DNA of 64,000 nt from Hyphomicrobium sp. (GTDB taxonomy: Bacteria > Pseudomonadota > Alphaproteobacteria > Rhizobiales > Hyphomicrobiaceae), in contig NZ_JAIETU010000017.1 in NCBI RefSeq assembly GCF_019744875.1, forward strand, positions 96,367 to 160,366, given 5' to 3'. The notes beneath the pieces are model-generated. The model had not been told where the DNA came from and ran no database searches. It was given only the letters and a program-made list of their open reading frames with translations. A program made the position numbers and the translations under genes. Shown here in pieces: positions 1-9,394 of the stretch (position 1 is the stretch's first letter; the number at the start of each line of letters is the position of its first letter).

Positions 1-255
1 GACGAGCGGCACGGCCGCGCGCGTTCCGATGATGCGCTCGCGCCGCAGCGGCAGCAGCGTCATCGTCAGGCCGTCTCGGCGGATCGACGCGACCAGCGGC
101 TCTCCGCCTTCGCGGGTGATGGCCTTGGCGGCCTGGCGCACGAGGTCGAATTGTTCGAACGCGCCCGCGCCGCCAACGCGCATGCCGACATCGTGCCACA
201 CCGGCTCGAGGGCCAGGATAGCGTCATAGCCCGATACGATTTCGATCTCGCTCAT
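1..255 (-). CDS. Partial CelD/BcsL-family GNAT acetyltransferase (N-terminal end)
   Basis: An open frame runs from an ATG at 255 off the window edge, giving the first 85 residues with no stop. The N-terminus (IEIVSGYDAILALEPVW, then FEQFDLVRQA, then a basic stretch ending LLPLRRERI) resembles the start of the CelD/BcsL acetyltransferase family, in which a short helix is followed by a beta-strand and a LLPL motif. Members of that family are linked to exopolysaccharide or cellulose production. The catalytic C-terminal half is outside the window, so the assignment rests on N-terminal resemblance only. Confidence 0.5.
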   Translation of the reverse strand, partial: MSEIEIVSGYDAILALEPVWHDVGMRVGGAGAFEQFDLVRQAAKAITREGGEPLVASIRRDGLTMTLLPLRRERIIGTRAAVPLV

Positions 256-349
256 GGCGAAACGGCGGCCTCTGCAACGCGGCGCAAGCTGTGCGGATTT
301 CCGCGCGGACTATCCACCACCAACGGTTGTGATTGCGTTAAATGAGGCC

Positions 350-2092
350 TCAATCGAGGCTTGCGACGGTCCCGTCGGGGCGAATCCCGAGTTGGGGCGC
401 GATGCGGGCGATCACGCGCCCGGCAGTCGGCGCGGCGTTGCGGCCGGCCAGCACTTCGCCCGCCGTATCCGCGGTGCCCTTCGGCTCGAATATCAGGATC
501 AGCACGAGGTACTTCGGTGCGTCCATCGGGAACGCAGCCAGGAACGACGAGACGACCGCCTTTTCCTGGTAGCCGCCGCGTCCTGGCATTTCCGCCGTTC
601 CCGTTTTTCCGCCGACGCGGAAGCCGGGCACGTCGGCCCTCCGCCCCGTGCCGCCCTGCTCGGCGACATTCCGCCGGAGCAGTACGCCCATCGCCCGGCT
701 CGTGTCCGCGCTGATGACGCGGCGGCCTGCCTCCGGAGGCGGCGCGCGCCCGCTCAGGTAGGTGGGCGTGACGGTGGTGCCGCCGTTGAGGAGGGCGGCG
801 GTCGCGGCAGCAAACTGGATCGGCGCAACGGCGATGCCATGCCCGTAGGAAACGGTGATCTGCTCGACGCGTCCGAACTTCGGCGGCAACTGGGGCGCGG
901 CCACGGGGCCGACCTCGGTGCGCATCGGGCTCATCAGTCCGAGCGACTCGAGAAACGCTTTCTGCCGCTCGGGCCCTTCACCGAGCGCGAGCAGGCCCGC
1001 GCCCACGTTCGAGGAGTGGAGGAACACTTCCGACACGGTGAGCGGCCGCCCCGACGCGTGCAGATCCTTGATGGTGAAGCGCCCCGCGGTGAGCGGCTGC
1101 GTCACGTCGATGACGGTGTCGGGCTTGACCCGCCCGCCGTCGAGCGCCATCGCAACGGTCTGGATCTTGAAGATCGACCCGAGCTCGTAGGTCGCCCCCT
1201 GGATCTTATCGAGGCGGCTCGGGTCGAGAATTTCACCGGAACGTGCGGGATCGACGCCGGGCAGAGACGCGGCCGCCAGCATCTCGCCGGTGCGCACGTC
1301 CATCACGAGCCCAGCCACGCCTTTCGCCTCGTACCGCCCCATGGCCGCGGTGAGTTCGTCTTCGAGCGTGTGCTGCACGCCGAGGTCGATGGTCAGACGG
1401 ACGGGCATTCCCGTTCTGGGCGTGCCGCCGTGCGCAGGTTCGACGCCCACGGTTTCGTCGATGGTGCGCTCGATGCCGCCCGAGCCGCGATTGTCGATGT
1501 TGACGGACCCGAGCAGATGCCCCGCCAGCCGTTCGAGCGGGTAGGCGCGCCTGAGCTCGGTGCGGAAATCGAGCCCGGGCAGACCGAGATTGTGGATGTC
1601 CTGTGCGACCTTGGGCGGAAGCCCGCGGCGCAGCCAGATGAAGCGGCGGTTGCGATCGGAAAGCGTGCGGCGCAGGTCTCCGGCATTGAGCTCCGGTAAC
1701 GCCAGCGACAGGCGCTCGGCGACATCGTCGACGCCGCGCACGAGCAGCGGGTCCGCATAGAGCGACGGCATCTCGATGTCGGTCGCGAGCAGCCGTCCGG
1801 CACGGTCCACGATGTCGGGCCGCGCGAAGCTCTTGGCCATCGGCTCGGTCAGGCTGGCGACGATTTCCGGACGCGGCGTTGCGGCCAGCCGCACGAGCTG
1901 GCCCGCCACCGCGACGAACATGAAGCCGATGCCGACGATGACGAGGCGCGTTCTGGGTTTCGCGACGGCGCGGCGGTTGACGTCAGCGCGATGCGGCTGT
2001 GCGGAGGGCGCGCCGGATTGACGGCCGCGCCGCCATGTGCCGCGCCAGCTCGCCTTCTGATCTCCGCCGCTCCTCCCCTTCGCGCCGCTCAT
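350..2092 (-). CDS. ftsI: Peptidoglycan D,D-transpeptidase FtsI (PBP3)
   Basis: A 580-residue class B penicillin-binding protein that cross-links septal peptidoglycan in the divisome. One membrane helix near residues 48-70 follows a basic cytoplasmic N-terminus. A PBP dimerisation domain precedes the transpeptidase domain. The three active-site motifs are visible: SxxK as SIFK (nucleophile serine), SxN as SSN, and KTG in GGKTGTAE. Length is normal for the family. It is the last of four same-strand genes mraZ-rsmH-ftsL-ftsI, starting about 80 bp after ftsL ends, so it is probably co-transcribed from the mraZ promoter. The usual next gene, murE, is absent: ftsI is followed by a same-strand acetyltransferase fragment. 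Confidence 0.95.
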   Translation of the reverse strand: MSGAKGRSGGDQKASWRGTWRRGRQSGAPSAQPHRADVNRRAVAKPRTRLVIVGIGFMFVAVAGQLVRLAATPRPEIVASLTEPMAKSFARPDIVDRAGRLLATDIEMPSLYADPLLVRGVDDVAERLSLALPELNAGDLRRTLSDRNRRFIWLRRGLPPKVAQDIHNLGLPGLDFRTELRRAYPLERLAGHLLGSVNIDNRGSGGIERTIDETVGVEPAHGGTPRTGMPVRLTIDLGVQHTLEDELTAAMGRYEAKGVAGLVMDVRTGEMLAAASLPGVDPARSGEILDPSRLDKIQGATYELGSIFKIQTVAMALDGGRVKPDTVIDVTQPLTAGRFTIKDLHASGRPLTVSEVFLHSSNVGAGLLALGEGPERQKAFLESLGLMSPMRTEVGPVAAPQLPPKFGRVEQITVSYGHGIAVAPIQFAAATAALLNGGTTVTPTYLSGRAPPPEAGRRVISADTSRAMGVLLRRNVAEQGGTGRRADVPGFRVGGKTGTAEMPGRGGYQEKAVVSSFLAAFPMDAPKYLVLILIFEPKGTADTAGEVLAGRNAAPTAGRVIARIAPQLGIRPDGTVASLD

Positions 2093-2173
2093 GTCTGCCC
2101 CCGAGCGCCTTTAGAATTCCATCAGTCTTCCGAATGGAAGACCGACGAACGATCCGCCAGGGCCGCCATGGCT

Positions 2174-2464
2174 CTAGCGAGAGATGGTTCCGGTCTGGAT
2201 CGTCGCGCCCGGCACGGTCTCGACGATCTGTCCGTCCGCAGGTGGCGCCAGCCCCTGTGCGCGCGCCAACGGCTCGATGCGCGCCGGTCGCAGAAGATGC
2301 GCCCGCTCCGCCTTGAGCACGGCGATATCGGAGCGCGCCTGATCGGCCTGGCGCTGCTGCTGGGCCACGCGCGCCTCGAGCTGCTTTGTCTCGTAGGAGA
2401 GCCCATACAGCAGGAACGCGCTCGAAATCGCGAGGAACGCGGCTGAGACGGTGACCGGATGCAT
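2174..2464 (-). CDS. ftsL: Cell division protein FtsL
   Basis: A 96-residue bitopic protein: a hydrophobic segment directly after the start (VTVSAAFLAISSAFLLYGLS) followed by a heptad-like coiled coil rich in Q, A and R. This is the FtsL/FtsB architecture of the divisome scaffold that activates FtsI and FtsW. An upstream in-frame start at 2527 exists, but the ATG at 2464 has a purine-rich ribosome site (GAGGGG) at good spacing and places the membrane segment at the N-terminus as in the family. It sits between rsmH and ftsI, the conserved dcw position. Confidence 0.85.
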   Translation of the reverse strand: MHPVTVSAAFLAISSAFLLYGLSYETKQLEARVAQQQRQADQARSDIAVLKAERAHLLRPARIEPLARAQGLAPPADGQIVETVPGATIQTGTISR

Positions 2465-2508
2465 GAACGATTTCCCCTCACACGCTTTACTGACGGAACG
2501 GCGGAAAT

Positions 2509-3504
2509 TCAGGCTTTCGCGCCCCACGCGGGCGCGTCAGTGCGAATTCCGACGCGCAACCGGGCCGAACGCGCCCTGGGATTGGCGTCCGTTTCCATTT
2601 TGTTAGGTGTAATGCCGCGAGTGTTAACAATTCGGAAACTTGGGGCGTGAGACGGGGCAATCGGGGCCGGCGCATAGCGTGAGGCGCCCTCGGTCTTGCC
2701 GGAGCGCTCCTGCAGGAAGCGCTTCACGATCCGGTCCTCGGTCGAATGGAAGCTCACGACCAGGAGCCGCCCGCCGGGCTTCAGGATGCGCTCCGCGGCG
2801 GCGAGCGCCCGCTCCAGCTCCCCCAGCTCGTCGTTGACGTAGATCCTGAGCGCCTGGAACGTGCGCGTGGCGGAGTGCTTCTCGTCGCCGCGCGCCCGCC
2901 CGAGCACGCGCTCCACGATGTCGGCGAGCGCCTTCGTGGTGGTGATCGGCGCATCGCCCCGCGCCTTCACGATGGTGCGTGCAATCGCCCGCGAGCGCCG
3001 CTCATCGCCGAGTTCGAAGAGAATGTTGGCGAGGTCTTCCTCGTCCGCCGTGTTGACGATGTCGGCAGCCGAAGGTCCGGACTGCGACATGCGCATGTCG
3101 AGCGGCCCGTCGCGCATGAACGAAAACCCGCGCGCCGGATCGTCGAGCTGCATGGAGGAGACGCCGATGTCGAGCACCACGCCGTCGACGGCCGGATGTC
3201 CCGCATCGGCCGCGGCCTGCGCCATGTCGCTGAAGGTCGTAGGAACGAGAACGAGGCGCCCGGCCATGTCCGCAACCAGCCCCGCACCGTTGGCGAAGGC
3301 GGTCGGGTCGCGCTCGATGGCGATCACCCGGCAGGGCGCAGCCTCGAGAATGGCGCGGGTATAGCCGCCCGCGCCGAACGTTCCGTCAATGTAGGTTTCG
3401 CCCGCCGTCGGCTGGAGCTGCTCCAGCACATCCGAAAGAAGCACGGGAATGTGTGCCCGCACGTCCGGGTTCACCGGTTCCCCGCCGGTGCTCCTGGGCG
3501 TCAT
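2509..3504 (-). CDS. rsmH: 16S rRNA (cytosine(1402)-N(4))-methyltransferase RsmH (MraW)
   Basis: A 331-residue class I SAM-dependent methyltransferase that modifies C1402 of 16S rRNA in the ribosomal P site. The N-terminal signature [13 protein letters not shown] and the SAM-binding glycine loop in [14 protein letters not shown] are typical, as is the [12 protein letters not shown] stretch and the C-terminal [13 protein letters not shown] motif. Its ATG overlaps the end of mraZ by 4 bp (ATGA), implying translational coupling. Length and gene order are normal. Confidence 0.95.
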   Translation of the reverse strand: MTPRSTGGEPVNPDVRAHIPVLLSDVLEQLQPTAGETYIDGTFGAGGYTRAILEAAPCRVIAIERDPTAFANGAGLVADMAGRLVLVPTTFSDMAQAAADAGHPAVDGVVLDIGVSSMQLDDPARGFSFMRDGPLDMRMSQSGPSAADIVNTADEEDLANILFELGDERRSRAIARTIVKARGDAPITTTKALADIVERVLGRARGDEKHSATRTFQALRIYVNDELGELERALAAAERILKPGGRLLVVSFHSTEDRIVKRFLQERSGKTEGASRYAPAPIAPSHAPSFRIVNTRGITPNKMETDANPRARSARLRVGIRTDAPAWGAKA

Positions 3505-3995
3505 TCCCGTGCCCTCTCGTCGTCACCGCCGCTGCGGTGAGCGCTCCCCGCGCCGAAAAGTTTTCTGTGTTCCTGGGCTTTTTCCCGGGCTCGTGCGCGC
3601 CGGTCCTCGAAGGCTTGAGGGGCCCACATTTGAAACTTGTCGCCAAGGCCGACAAATGTGACCTGATCTTGAAGACCGGCATGACGGCGAAGGCTTTCAG
3701 GAACGACGATACGGCCGTCCCCATCGATGCCGAGAACCTGGACGTCGCCGTAGAGTGCGACAGAGAGCTCGTCTCGCTCGTCCGAATAGTCCGGCAAGCC
3801 CGCGAGAAGCCCGTCGATTTTTTTCGCAAGTCTCTCGCCGCCAGCATCGAGGGCCGGAGCATCGATCGAGGGGTAGCAGTAGATTCCGCCGGAGCTGTAT
3901 CCGTCACGCTCGAGAACGGCGCGGAAGGGTGCTGGGATCGAGACACGCCCTTTGGCGTCGATCTTGTTGGTGAATGTCGAGACAAAGCGGTCCAT
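3501..3995 (-). CDS. mraZ: Transcriptional regulator MraZ
   Basis: A 164-residue protein beginning [20 protein letters not shown], with the AbrB-like double-psi fold signature (D-x-K-G-R) repeated further on as [13 protein letters not shown]. MraZ binds direct repeats in its own promoter and represses or tunes the dcw cluster. A longer frame reaches 4112, but the ATG at 3995 follows an AAGGGG ribosome site and gives the family length. It is the first gene of the dcw operon and overlaps rsmH by 4 bp. Upstream is a gene-free stretch shared with a divergent hydrolase. Confidence 0.93.
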   Translation of the reverse strand: MDRFVSTFTNKIDAKGRVSIPAPFRAVLERDGYSSGGIYCYPSIDAPALDAGGERLAKKIDGLLAGLPDYSDERDELSVALYGDVQVLGIDGDGRIVVPESLRRHAGLQDQVTFVGLGDKFQMWAPQAFEDRRARAREKAQEHRKLFGAGSAHRSGGDDERARE

Positions 3996-4497
3996 CCCCT
4001 TCTTCGAGCCTCGCTTCTCAACGCAACAAGACGTGCTTCCGGGAAAACAGGCCGCGGGGTCATGGCGGAGCCATGGAACGAGCCCGGGGGCAGAAGCACG
4101 AACGACCAACAACGCTTGCCAAAATCTTCGGATGACGCGGGGGGATTGCCCCCGAATTGGGTGCCCGCGCCCGGGGCTGGGCCGTGGCGGTCGCTCGTGC
4201 TTCGGCCCTCTCTCGAAGCAGGCGCCAACACCACGGGCCCGTGCCCGGTGCGGTCGGGCAAATATGGGATGCCATGGTTCGGTATGGGCGTCAATGGATC
4301 GTTAAGGATTTACGGGGGTTCGCATGGCATTTTGCTCAGCATTCGTCGTGCCGCGCTTATCTCTAAAAATGACAAAAGCTGGGGTTAGAGGGATGCGATC
4401 GAGACCGGGTTGGCGGTTGAGGCATCGGGGAGATCGGGCCATCGGCGACGGAGAGGGCGCGGGGATCGGAAGCAGCGACGGACAACGCCGGCGGGCC
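3996..4497. promoter_or_regulatory. Divergent intergenic region upstream of mraZ and an alpha/beta hydrolase
   Basis: About 500 bases with no convincing gene between the mraZ start and the hydrolase start adopted here. By position it must contain the dcw promoter and MraZ operator. I looked for the TGGGN repeats that MraZ binds; two isolated copies occur near 4265 and 4287 (TGGGA, TGGGC) but not at the expected spacing, so I do not assign an operator. A possible earlier start of the hydrolase (4324) with a GGGGG ribosome site lies within this region. Confidence 0.35.
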
Positions 4498-5508
4498 ATG
4501 CGCCAGCGTGCCATGCGCCGCCCGCTGACATCCCGCCTGCCGTGGGCCGGCATCGCCGTCGCGCTGGCCCTGAGCCTGAACATGAGCCTGAGCCCGATTG
4601 GACCGGCTGGCGCCGAGCCGGCCGTGGGCAAGCCGGTCGCCCCGCCTGAAACCGGCGGTGAGCGGATCACCCTGACCCCAGAGGGCAAGGCGCCTGTCTC
4701 GTTGCATTTCGCTGAGCAGGGCGCGGGCCCTCCGCTTCTCCTGCTGCATGGCCTGGGCGAGTCGAGCTTCACCTGGCACGACGTGCTGCCCGCGCTCTCA
4801 GCCCAGTTCCGCGTCGTCACGCTCGACCTCAAGGGCTTCGGCCGCTCCGACAAGCCGAACGACGAGGCTTACGGCGCCGACGACCAGGCCGCACTCGTCG
4901 CGAGCTTCATCGTCGCGCGTGGCCTGGAGAACGTTACGCTCGTCGGCCATTCTTTCGGCGGCACGGTTGCGCTCCGCACGGGCCTGGTGGAGGGCCTGCG
5001 AGGGTCAAGCCGCATCGCACGCATCGTCGTCATTGGCGCGCCGGGGCTCCCCCAATCGACCGCGCGCTACCTCGACCTCGTGAAGACGCCCGTGATCCCG
5101 GACACGCTGGCCGCTGGTCTCGCGCCCGAAACCCTGGCTCGTCTGCTGCTCAGCGAGGCCATGGGGGGCGATGCCAAAATCGACGATGCCGACGTCGAAG
5201 GCTACGCCGCCCCCTATCGCGACCCGGACGCCCTGCGCGCCTTCTTCGCCACGGCCCGCGCCATCGTCTCCGAAACGGATGCCAAGGCCGTCGCGAGGCG
5301 ATACAAGTCCATCGACGTTCCCGTGCTGGCTGTCTGGTGCCGGAAGGATCCCATCGTGCCCCTCAAGGCGGGCCGCAAGCTGGCCGCCGCGTTGCCGCGC
5401 GCGAAGCTCACCATTCTGGAGGGCTGCCACCATCTTCCGCAGCACGAGCGGCCCGATGAGCTGGTTCGCCTGATTGAGAAATTCGCCGATGGCCCGCGCG
5501 CGCCGTAA
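4498..5508 (+). CDS. Exported alpha/beta-fold hydrolase
   Basis: A 336-residue alpha/beta hydrolase with an N-terminal Sec-like signal (basic MRQRAMRRPLTSR, then a hydrophobic helix, then GPAGAEP). The oxyanion region LLLHGLGESSFTWHDV, nucleophile elbow GHSFGG, acid in CRKDPIVP and the late histidine in GCHHLPQHE form a complete triad. The substrate cannot be read from the sequence. The start is uncertain: frames open from 4324 (better ribosome site) and 4393, but 4498 or 4513 places the signal peptide at the N-terminus. It is divergent from mraZ and about 80 bp upstream of a DHFR-like gene, so the two may share a transcript. Confidence 0.85.
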   Translation: MRQRAMRRPLTSRLPWAGIAVALALSLNMSLSPIGPAGAEPAVGKPVAPPETGGERITLTPEGKAPVSLHFAEQGAGPPLLLLHGLGESSFTWHDVLPALSAQFRVVTLDLKGFGRSDKPNDEAYGADDQAALVASFIVARGLENVTLVGHSFGGTVALRTGLVEGLRGSSRIARIVVIGAPGLPQSTARYLDLVKTPVIPDTLAAGLAPETLARLLLSEAMGGDAKIDDADVEGYAAPYRDPDALRAFFATARAIVSETDAKAVARRYKSIDVPVLAVWCRKDPIVPLKAGRKLAAALPRAKLTILEGCHHLPQHERPDELVRLIEKFADGPRAP

Positions 5509-5585
5509 GGGCCCCCTGCGGGAGAGGCTTGAGCCCGCCTCGCAGATGAACTAAGGCCGTCGAAGACCGCGAACGAGGAGAAGAT

Positions 5586-5996
5586 ATGAGCGACATTCGC
5601 TGCGTGTGCGCGATTGGATTGAGCGGCCAGCTCGGCCTCCATGGCGAGCTTCCGTGGGAAGGCGATCCGCGACCCGAGTTTCGGGCCGACGTCGAGCGCT
5701 TTTTCGACCTCACGCGCGGCCATGTGCTGATCGCCGGCCCGAAGACCATCGGCGCCGTACCGGAGTTTGCAGCGAAGCAAATGACGCTGCGCGTCGCCCG
5801 CTCGAGCGAGAAGCCCGAGGACGTGCTGGCGCAGTACGCCGACCGCGTCGTCTTCATCGGCGGCGGACCGTCGCTCTGGGATGTCTACGCGAAGTACATC
5901 ATGCACTGGGACATCACGCGCCTGCCCTACGACGGCCCCGCCGATCGCTGGTTCGATCCGAAGTGGCTGCTGACCGGCAAGGGCCGGCCTCTCTAG
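5586..5996 (+). CDS. Divergent dihydrofolate reductase-like protein
   Basis: A 136-residue protein resembling a compact dihydrofolate reductase. CAIGLSGQLGLHGELPWEGDPR matches in layout the DHFR substrate loop (GxIGxxGxLPW followed by D/E and F). GHVLIAGPKTIGAVPEF corresponds to the NADPH-binding strand and VVFIGGGPSLWDVY to the second glycine-rich cofactor segment. It is shorter than classical FolA (about 160), so activity is unproven, and it may reduce another pterin. An AGGAG ribosome site precedes the ATG. It lies just downstream of the alpha/beta hydrolase on the same strand. Confidence 0.7.
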   Translation: MSDIRCVCAIGLSGQLGLHGELPWEGDPRPEFRADVERFFDLTRGHVLIAGPKTIGAVPEFAAKQMTLRVARSSEKPEDVLAQYADRVVFIGGGPSLWDVYAKYIMHWDITRLPYDGPADRWFDPKWLLTGKGRPL

Positions 5997-6035
5997 GGCA
6001 GCATCTACCGCTTCTGCTCTGGGCCAGAAGCGGAC

Positions 6036-6911
6036 TCAATCGGCAATTGTTTTCTTCATGTCAAACGCGACGATACCGTCGGATTGTGTTCGACTGGGTT
6101 GTCGCTCACCGACGAAGTGGAAGTCCGAACTGCCGTCGAGCTTGATTCGAAAGCTCTGAGCAAAGGACAGGCAATGGGCGACAGCTTCGTGTTCGCGCAC
6201 GCCGCGAAGTATTTGCCGAACGCGTATGATATTTGGCTTCCCCAAGTGGGATTTGGTATCGAGTTCAAAGTCCGATACTCCATTTGGCCATCTCGACTCG
6301 CGCAGACGGGGCCAATGCTGCGAAAGCAACTCCTGCCGGCTATCGCAGGAGATGTGAGCCGTAAACTCCACCGTATAGTCTGCACACAATTGGGGAACAT
6401 AGGGAACGCCTACAACCGGTCGGGCCGACCTATGAAATCGTTCGCGTTGGTCTAAAGGCTTGCGCGTCAGATCATCCAATCGAAGCAAGACGCCCGACGC
6501 CGGGTATCGGCGCATGTCAAGCTGATCCGGTTGGTTCCAGTAGAACGCGCATATCGTGGCCTCATCTGGATCATCCACGAGTGCAGTGGCTGCGCTATTG
6601 TATCCTTGCCAGGACGTTCCGAACCATCCCGAGAGAGCGCTCAACTGCTTCAATGTCGCGTAGGCCGCCAACGCCGGGTCAGCGGTATCGAGATAGTTGA
6701 ATGCCTCAATCTTCCAGATTCCTTCGGGCATGATGTCGTATCGGCACCAGCCCTCGACGTGCAGTCGATGACCGAGCACACGCTCGAGCTCCTTGAGCGG
6801 GCGAGCAGTCACTTTACGCTTTTGGAATGCCCCGATGTGGACGTCTATATCCCACCACGCGACCACGCGTTGAGAGGACGAAGGCTCAGGATTTTGGCCG
6901 CTGCTCGTCAT
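6036..6911 (-). CDS. Hypothetical protein of 291 residues
   Basis: I do not recognise this gene. The protein is soluble, with no signal peptide or membrane segment. It is rich in tryptophan and aromatic residues (VVAWWDIDVHIGAF near the start, GWFGTSWQGYNS in the middle) and has a charged C-terminus. Its coding style is less GC-biased than its neighbours and it is bounded by poorly conserved-looking sequence, suggesting a recently acquired singleton. It converges with the DHFR-like gene, leaving 39 bp between the two stops. Confidence 0.6.
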   Translation of the reverse strand: MTSSGQNPEPSSSQRVVAWWDIDVHIGAFQKRKVTARPLKELERVLGHRLHVEGWCRYDIMPEGIWKIEAFNYLDTADPALAAYATLKQLSALSGWFGTSWQGYNSAATALVDDPDEATICAFYWNQPDQLDMRRYPASGVLLRLDDLTRKPLDQRERFHRSARPVVGVPYVPQLCADYTVEFTAHISCDSRQELLSQHWPRLRESRWPNGVSDFELDTKSHLGKPNIIRVRQILRGVREHEAVAHCLSFAQSFRIKLDGSSDFHFVGERQPSRTQSDGIVAFDMKKTIAD

Positions 6912-7354
6912 CGCTGAGCGAAATTGCTCGTTAGGCTATTAATTCTTCAACGGTCCAGTAACTTGCCGCCATAGGTAAAGTCACACCAGCTTAAATCTAT
7001 AGGGCGGCTAACCTTTGGTTAAATGGAGGTTTCTCCGACTTCCGCCAAGAGTCAAAATAGACGGGCAGTAACCAATAGATGGAAGAGGTTGGCCGGGACC
7101 GGTCGTGAGGTGCCTCGGCATCGAGATCGGCGACGCGATCGAAATCGCCGGGAAGATCGATATCTGAGCGACTGACGCCCATTCCCCGATTTCGGACAAG
7201 GTCGGCGGCGCTCTCGCGTCGCCGATTGCATGATGTCGACGTCTATTGGGACTTAGCTGCTAAACGGCGCGCTCGCCTGCCATCGGCCACAAATTGCAGG
7301 ATGCATTATTTGCCATGCGAGAACCGTGAGGCGAGACTCACGTCTCCCGCCGGT
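6912..7354. other. Gene-free stretch
   Basis: About 440 bases without a supportable gene. Short overlapping minus-strand frames at 6997-7199 lack ribosome sites and look like noise. I see no tRNA, strong hairpin or repeat here. Confidence 0.4.
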
Positions 7355-7654
7355 TCAGAAGCACAACCACGGTCCTAAGCAGGTCGCTGGCGTCCCGCCC
7401 TTGCAGGCCATCTGCGAGGAGTGGCACTCGATCATCGCCGATCCTGAATCGCAGGTGGTCTTCACTGGCCCCTTGGGTACGAGACCTCGCCCGGCGATCG
7501 TATTCTTGAGAGCGTTTTCCGAGAACAGCACGGCGGCATCGTGCGTGAAGTTGTTACCAATGGCCGCGACTCTCGTGCAATCGGCGGCCTGTGCCGTCAC
7601 CGAAAAAGCCCACAGCGCAACTCCGGCTACCAAGCCCAACTTGAGACTCTGCAT
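7355..7654 (-). CDS. Small exported cysteine-containing protein
   Basis: A 99-residue protein with a clean Sec signal peptide (MQSLKLGLVAGVALWAFSV then TAQA-ADC), so it should be periplasmic. The mature part has six cysteines, one right after the cleavage site and five in the C-terminal third, suggesting disulfide bonds. The ATG at 7654 follows a GGGGGAG ribosome site. I do not recognise a family. It is isolated, with about 175 bp between it and the next minus-strand gene. Confidence 0.6.
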   Translation of the reverse strand: MQSLKLGLVAGVALWAFSVTAQAADCTRVAAIGNNFTHDAAVLFSENALKNTIAGRGLVPKGPVKTTCDSGSAMIECHSSQMACKGGTPATCLGPWLCF

Positions 7655-7829
7655 TTGCTCCCCCCTGTCAAATTCCAGGCCACTTCGAGGCTAGTCCACT
7701 GTTTGCCAGTTGCCAAGTGGCGGGCATCCAGGCGTGTCCTCTGTGAGCCAGGGCAACTTTTTTTGAGCCGAGGCTATGGGTCCTCGGTGCAACCACGCGT
7801 TTAGGTGGCAGCTCGAATTTTGGATAGCG

Positions 7830-8234
7830 CTACTCCGCGACTTCCTGGGCGGCGTGAAGGGAGACGATGCCGTCGACCTCATTCGCCGCGGAGCGCTTGA
7901 AGCCCTTGCCCTTGTTGAAGATGATGAGGTCGTTTCCTGCCTCATCGGCGAAGGCCATGCGGCCATCCGTGTAAACGCGCCAGGCTACGACCTTCGCCAT
8001 CACCGGGAAGGCCGCAGCGCATTTGCCGCCATCGTCGAAGAATGTCAGCTTGTAGCCCTGCTCGACCGTGTCCTCGAATAGGGCAACAGTGCAGCGGTCA
8101 TCGGCCTCGTTCGCCATGACGCCGACATCACCCAGCATCTCCGCCACCGTGCCGGGCGGCGCAAGCTTTTCGGCGGCGCCAACAGGTGCAGCGGCGGCAA
8201 CAAGCAGACTTGCGGTGATAAGGCAGGCTCTCAT
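7830..8234 (-). CDS. Exported AprI/Inh-like protease-inhibitor-domain protein (tentative)
   Basis: A 134-residue protein from the ATG at 8234, chosen because it directly precedes a signal peptide (MRACLITASLLVAAAAPVGA). The mature part has two cysteines about 34 residues apart (DDRCTVALFE and GGKCAAAFP) followed by VVAWRVYTDGRMAFADEAGN. This spacing and the W-x-x-x-x-D-G-x-M-x-x-x-D-x-x-G pattern resemble the small beta-barrel AprI/Inh metalloprotease inhibitor domain. The longer frame upstream to 8441 is arginine-rich and looks non-coding. Confidence 0.5.
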   Translation of the reverse strand: MRACLITASLLVAAAAPVGAAEKLAPPGTVAEMLGDVGVMANEADDRCTVALFEDTVEQGYKLTFFDDGGKCAAAFPVMAKVVAWRVYTDGRMAFADEAGNDLIIFNKGKGFKRSAANEVDGIVSLHAAQEVAE

Positions 8235-8673
8235 GGCACTCTCACGTGGTTGTGCTCGGCGCTCCGGCATGAGCCGCGATTGGGGCGGAATTTGTTCGTC
8301 ATCCACCATCGTCTCGCATGCGACACGTCGCCGAAACCGGCGCGACGTCCGTCGCTCCCCGCGCCAAACGGTGACCTTCGGAGCTGTTAGCGCCTCGGTC
8401 TCACTAAACCCAGAATTCACGTTCGACCAGAGGTCAGGCACTGATTACATCCGGCGGACGATTGCCCGCGCTCTCTGTCAGGCGTGCCACAGATGCTGCG
8501 CTCGCTCAGGTCCGCTATGGGCCAGCAGCAGTCATTAACTTCCGCACGTCCCGGCATCTTGCGCGCCAACTTCGCGTGGTATTGCTGCGTTTGGTAGTTC
8601 GCCAGATGCATCTGCCAGAATCGCAAATGTAAATGCGGTGCGATTCCTATAGGAAGCAGAAGGAATTTGCGCT

Positions 8674-8901
8674 TTGAATCCCGAAAAGCTTACTAAGTGG
8701 GCCAATGCCTGCTTGCGGATAAACCACCTCAACACACTCGTAAAGCGAGAGATTGAGGGCGGTGCCCTCGATCGTGCACATGATCTTAGCGAGCGGGCAC
8801 GGACCGCAGCATGGACAATGTTCAACGAAATGATTGAAGCGGGCGCTTCAAAGCCAGGAGGCTACTGCGAACCCGACGCGAGCCCTGAAAAATCAAACTG
8901 A
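8674..8901 (+). CDS. Small hypothetical protein, TTG start
   Basis: A 75-residue acidic helical protein. The start is TTG at 8674, supported by an AGAAGGA ribosome site eight bases upstream. The sequence has normal amino acid composition and alternates charged and hydrophobic residues (INHLNTLVKREIEGGALDRA), consistent with a helical bundle. No family is recognised and no neighbour suggests a function. Confidence 0.45.
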   Translation: MNPEKLTKWANACLRINHLNTLVKREIEGGALDRAHDLSERARTAAWTMFNEMIEAGASKPGGYCEPDASPEKSN

Positions 8902-9004
8902 CCTCGTCTTAGGTCTGCTACTTGCAGCGGGACAGTCACGTGGACTCAAATGGCTTTGAGTTGTCCGCTTCGGGTCAGAAGCAGCCATCTCGATACCCGC
9001 CCGA

Positions 9005-9301
9005 TCAATCGTCGTCGCACTCGATCTTTTCGCGGTAATGGCCGCGCCGCCATTTGCGCTCGATCTCGCAGTTTGCCGGATAGACCGGCTCATCGGCGAC
9101 GTAAGCGCCGTAGTAGGGGATGTAGACCTCATCGGATGAAGACCCATACGGGTCGCCGTACACATCCCGGTACTCGCCGCGCCAGTGGCGGTGCTCGTAA
9201 TACGCGCCGTCGTCATAGTCGTCATCGTACCAGTCTCCACCCGCGATGACAGGCGAAGCGGCGGCGGCGAGCAATGTCAGAACTGCCACGATGCGTTTCA
9301 T
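9005..9301 (-). CDS. Small exported acidic/aromatic protein, paralogue of the 9448-9708 gene
   Basis: A 98-residue protein whose ATG at 9301 opens a signal peptide (MKRIVAVLTLLAAAASPVIA). The mature part is dominated by D, Y and W residues in the N-terminal half and ends with CEIERKWRRGHYREKIECDDD. The pattern C-x-I-E-R-x-W-(8)-I-x-C is shared with the protein encoded 150 bp upstream on the same strand, so the pair probably arose by duplication. The two cysteines may form a disulfide in the periplasm. Function unknown. Confidence 0.6.
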   Translation of the reverse strand: MKRIVAVLTLLAAAASPVIAGGDWYDDDYDDGAYYEHRHWRGEYRDVYGDPYGSSSDEVYIPYYGAYVADEPVYPANCEIERKWRRGHYREKIECDDD

Positions 9302-9327
9302 GTGACCATGCTCCCAAAAAAGCAGAA

Positions 9328-9381
9328 CCGCAGTTGGCTTGATCAAAGTCCCGGATGCGGGACCTGTCAAATCAACTGCGG
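9328..9381. repeat. Nested stem-loop in the leader of the 9005-9301 gene
   Basis: CCGCAGTTG at 9328-9336 pairs with CAACTGCGG at 9373-9381, and inside it TCCCG (9349-9353) pairs with CGGGA (9358-9362) around a GATG loop. It lies 27 bp upstream of the start at 9301. It could be a cruciform, a transcript leader structure or the remnant of a duplicated terminator. Confidence 0.5.
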
Positions 9382-9394
9382 CTCTATGGTGCAC

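Noticed and set aside
254..1699. 481-residue plus-strand open frame opposite ftsI
   Set aside because: It is antisense to a clear ftsI gene, arginine/alanine/glycine-rich, and has no domain; a shadow of high-GC coding.
3996..4323. MraZ-binding TGGGN repeat array upstream of mraZ
   Set aside because: Only two scattered TGGGN copies (about 4265 and 4287), not with the expected regular spacing; not enough to call.
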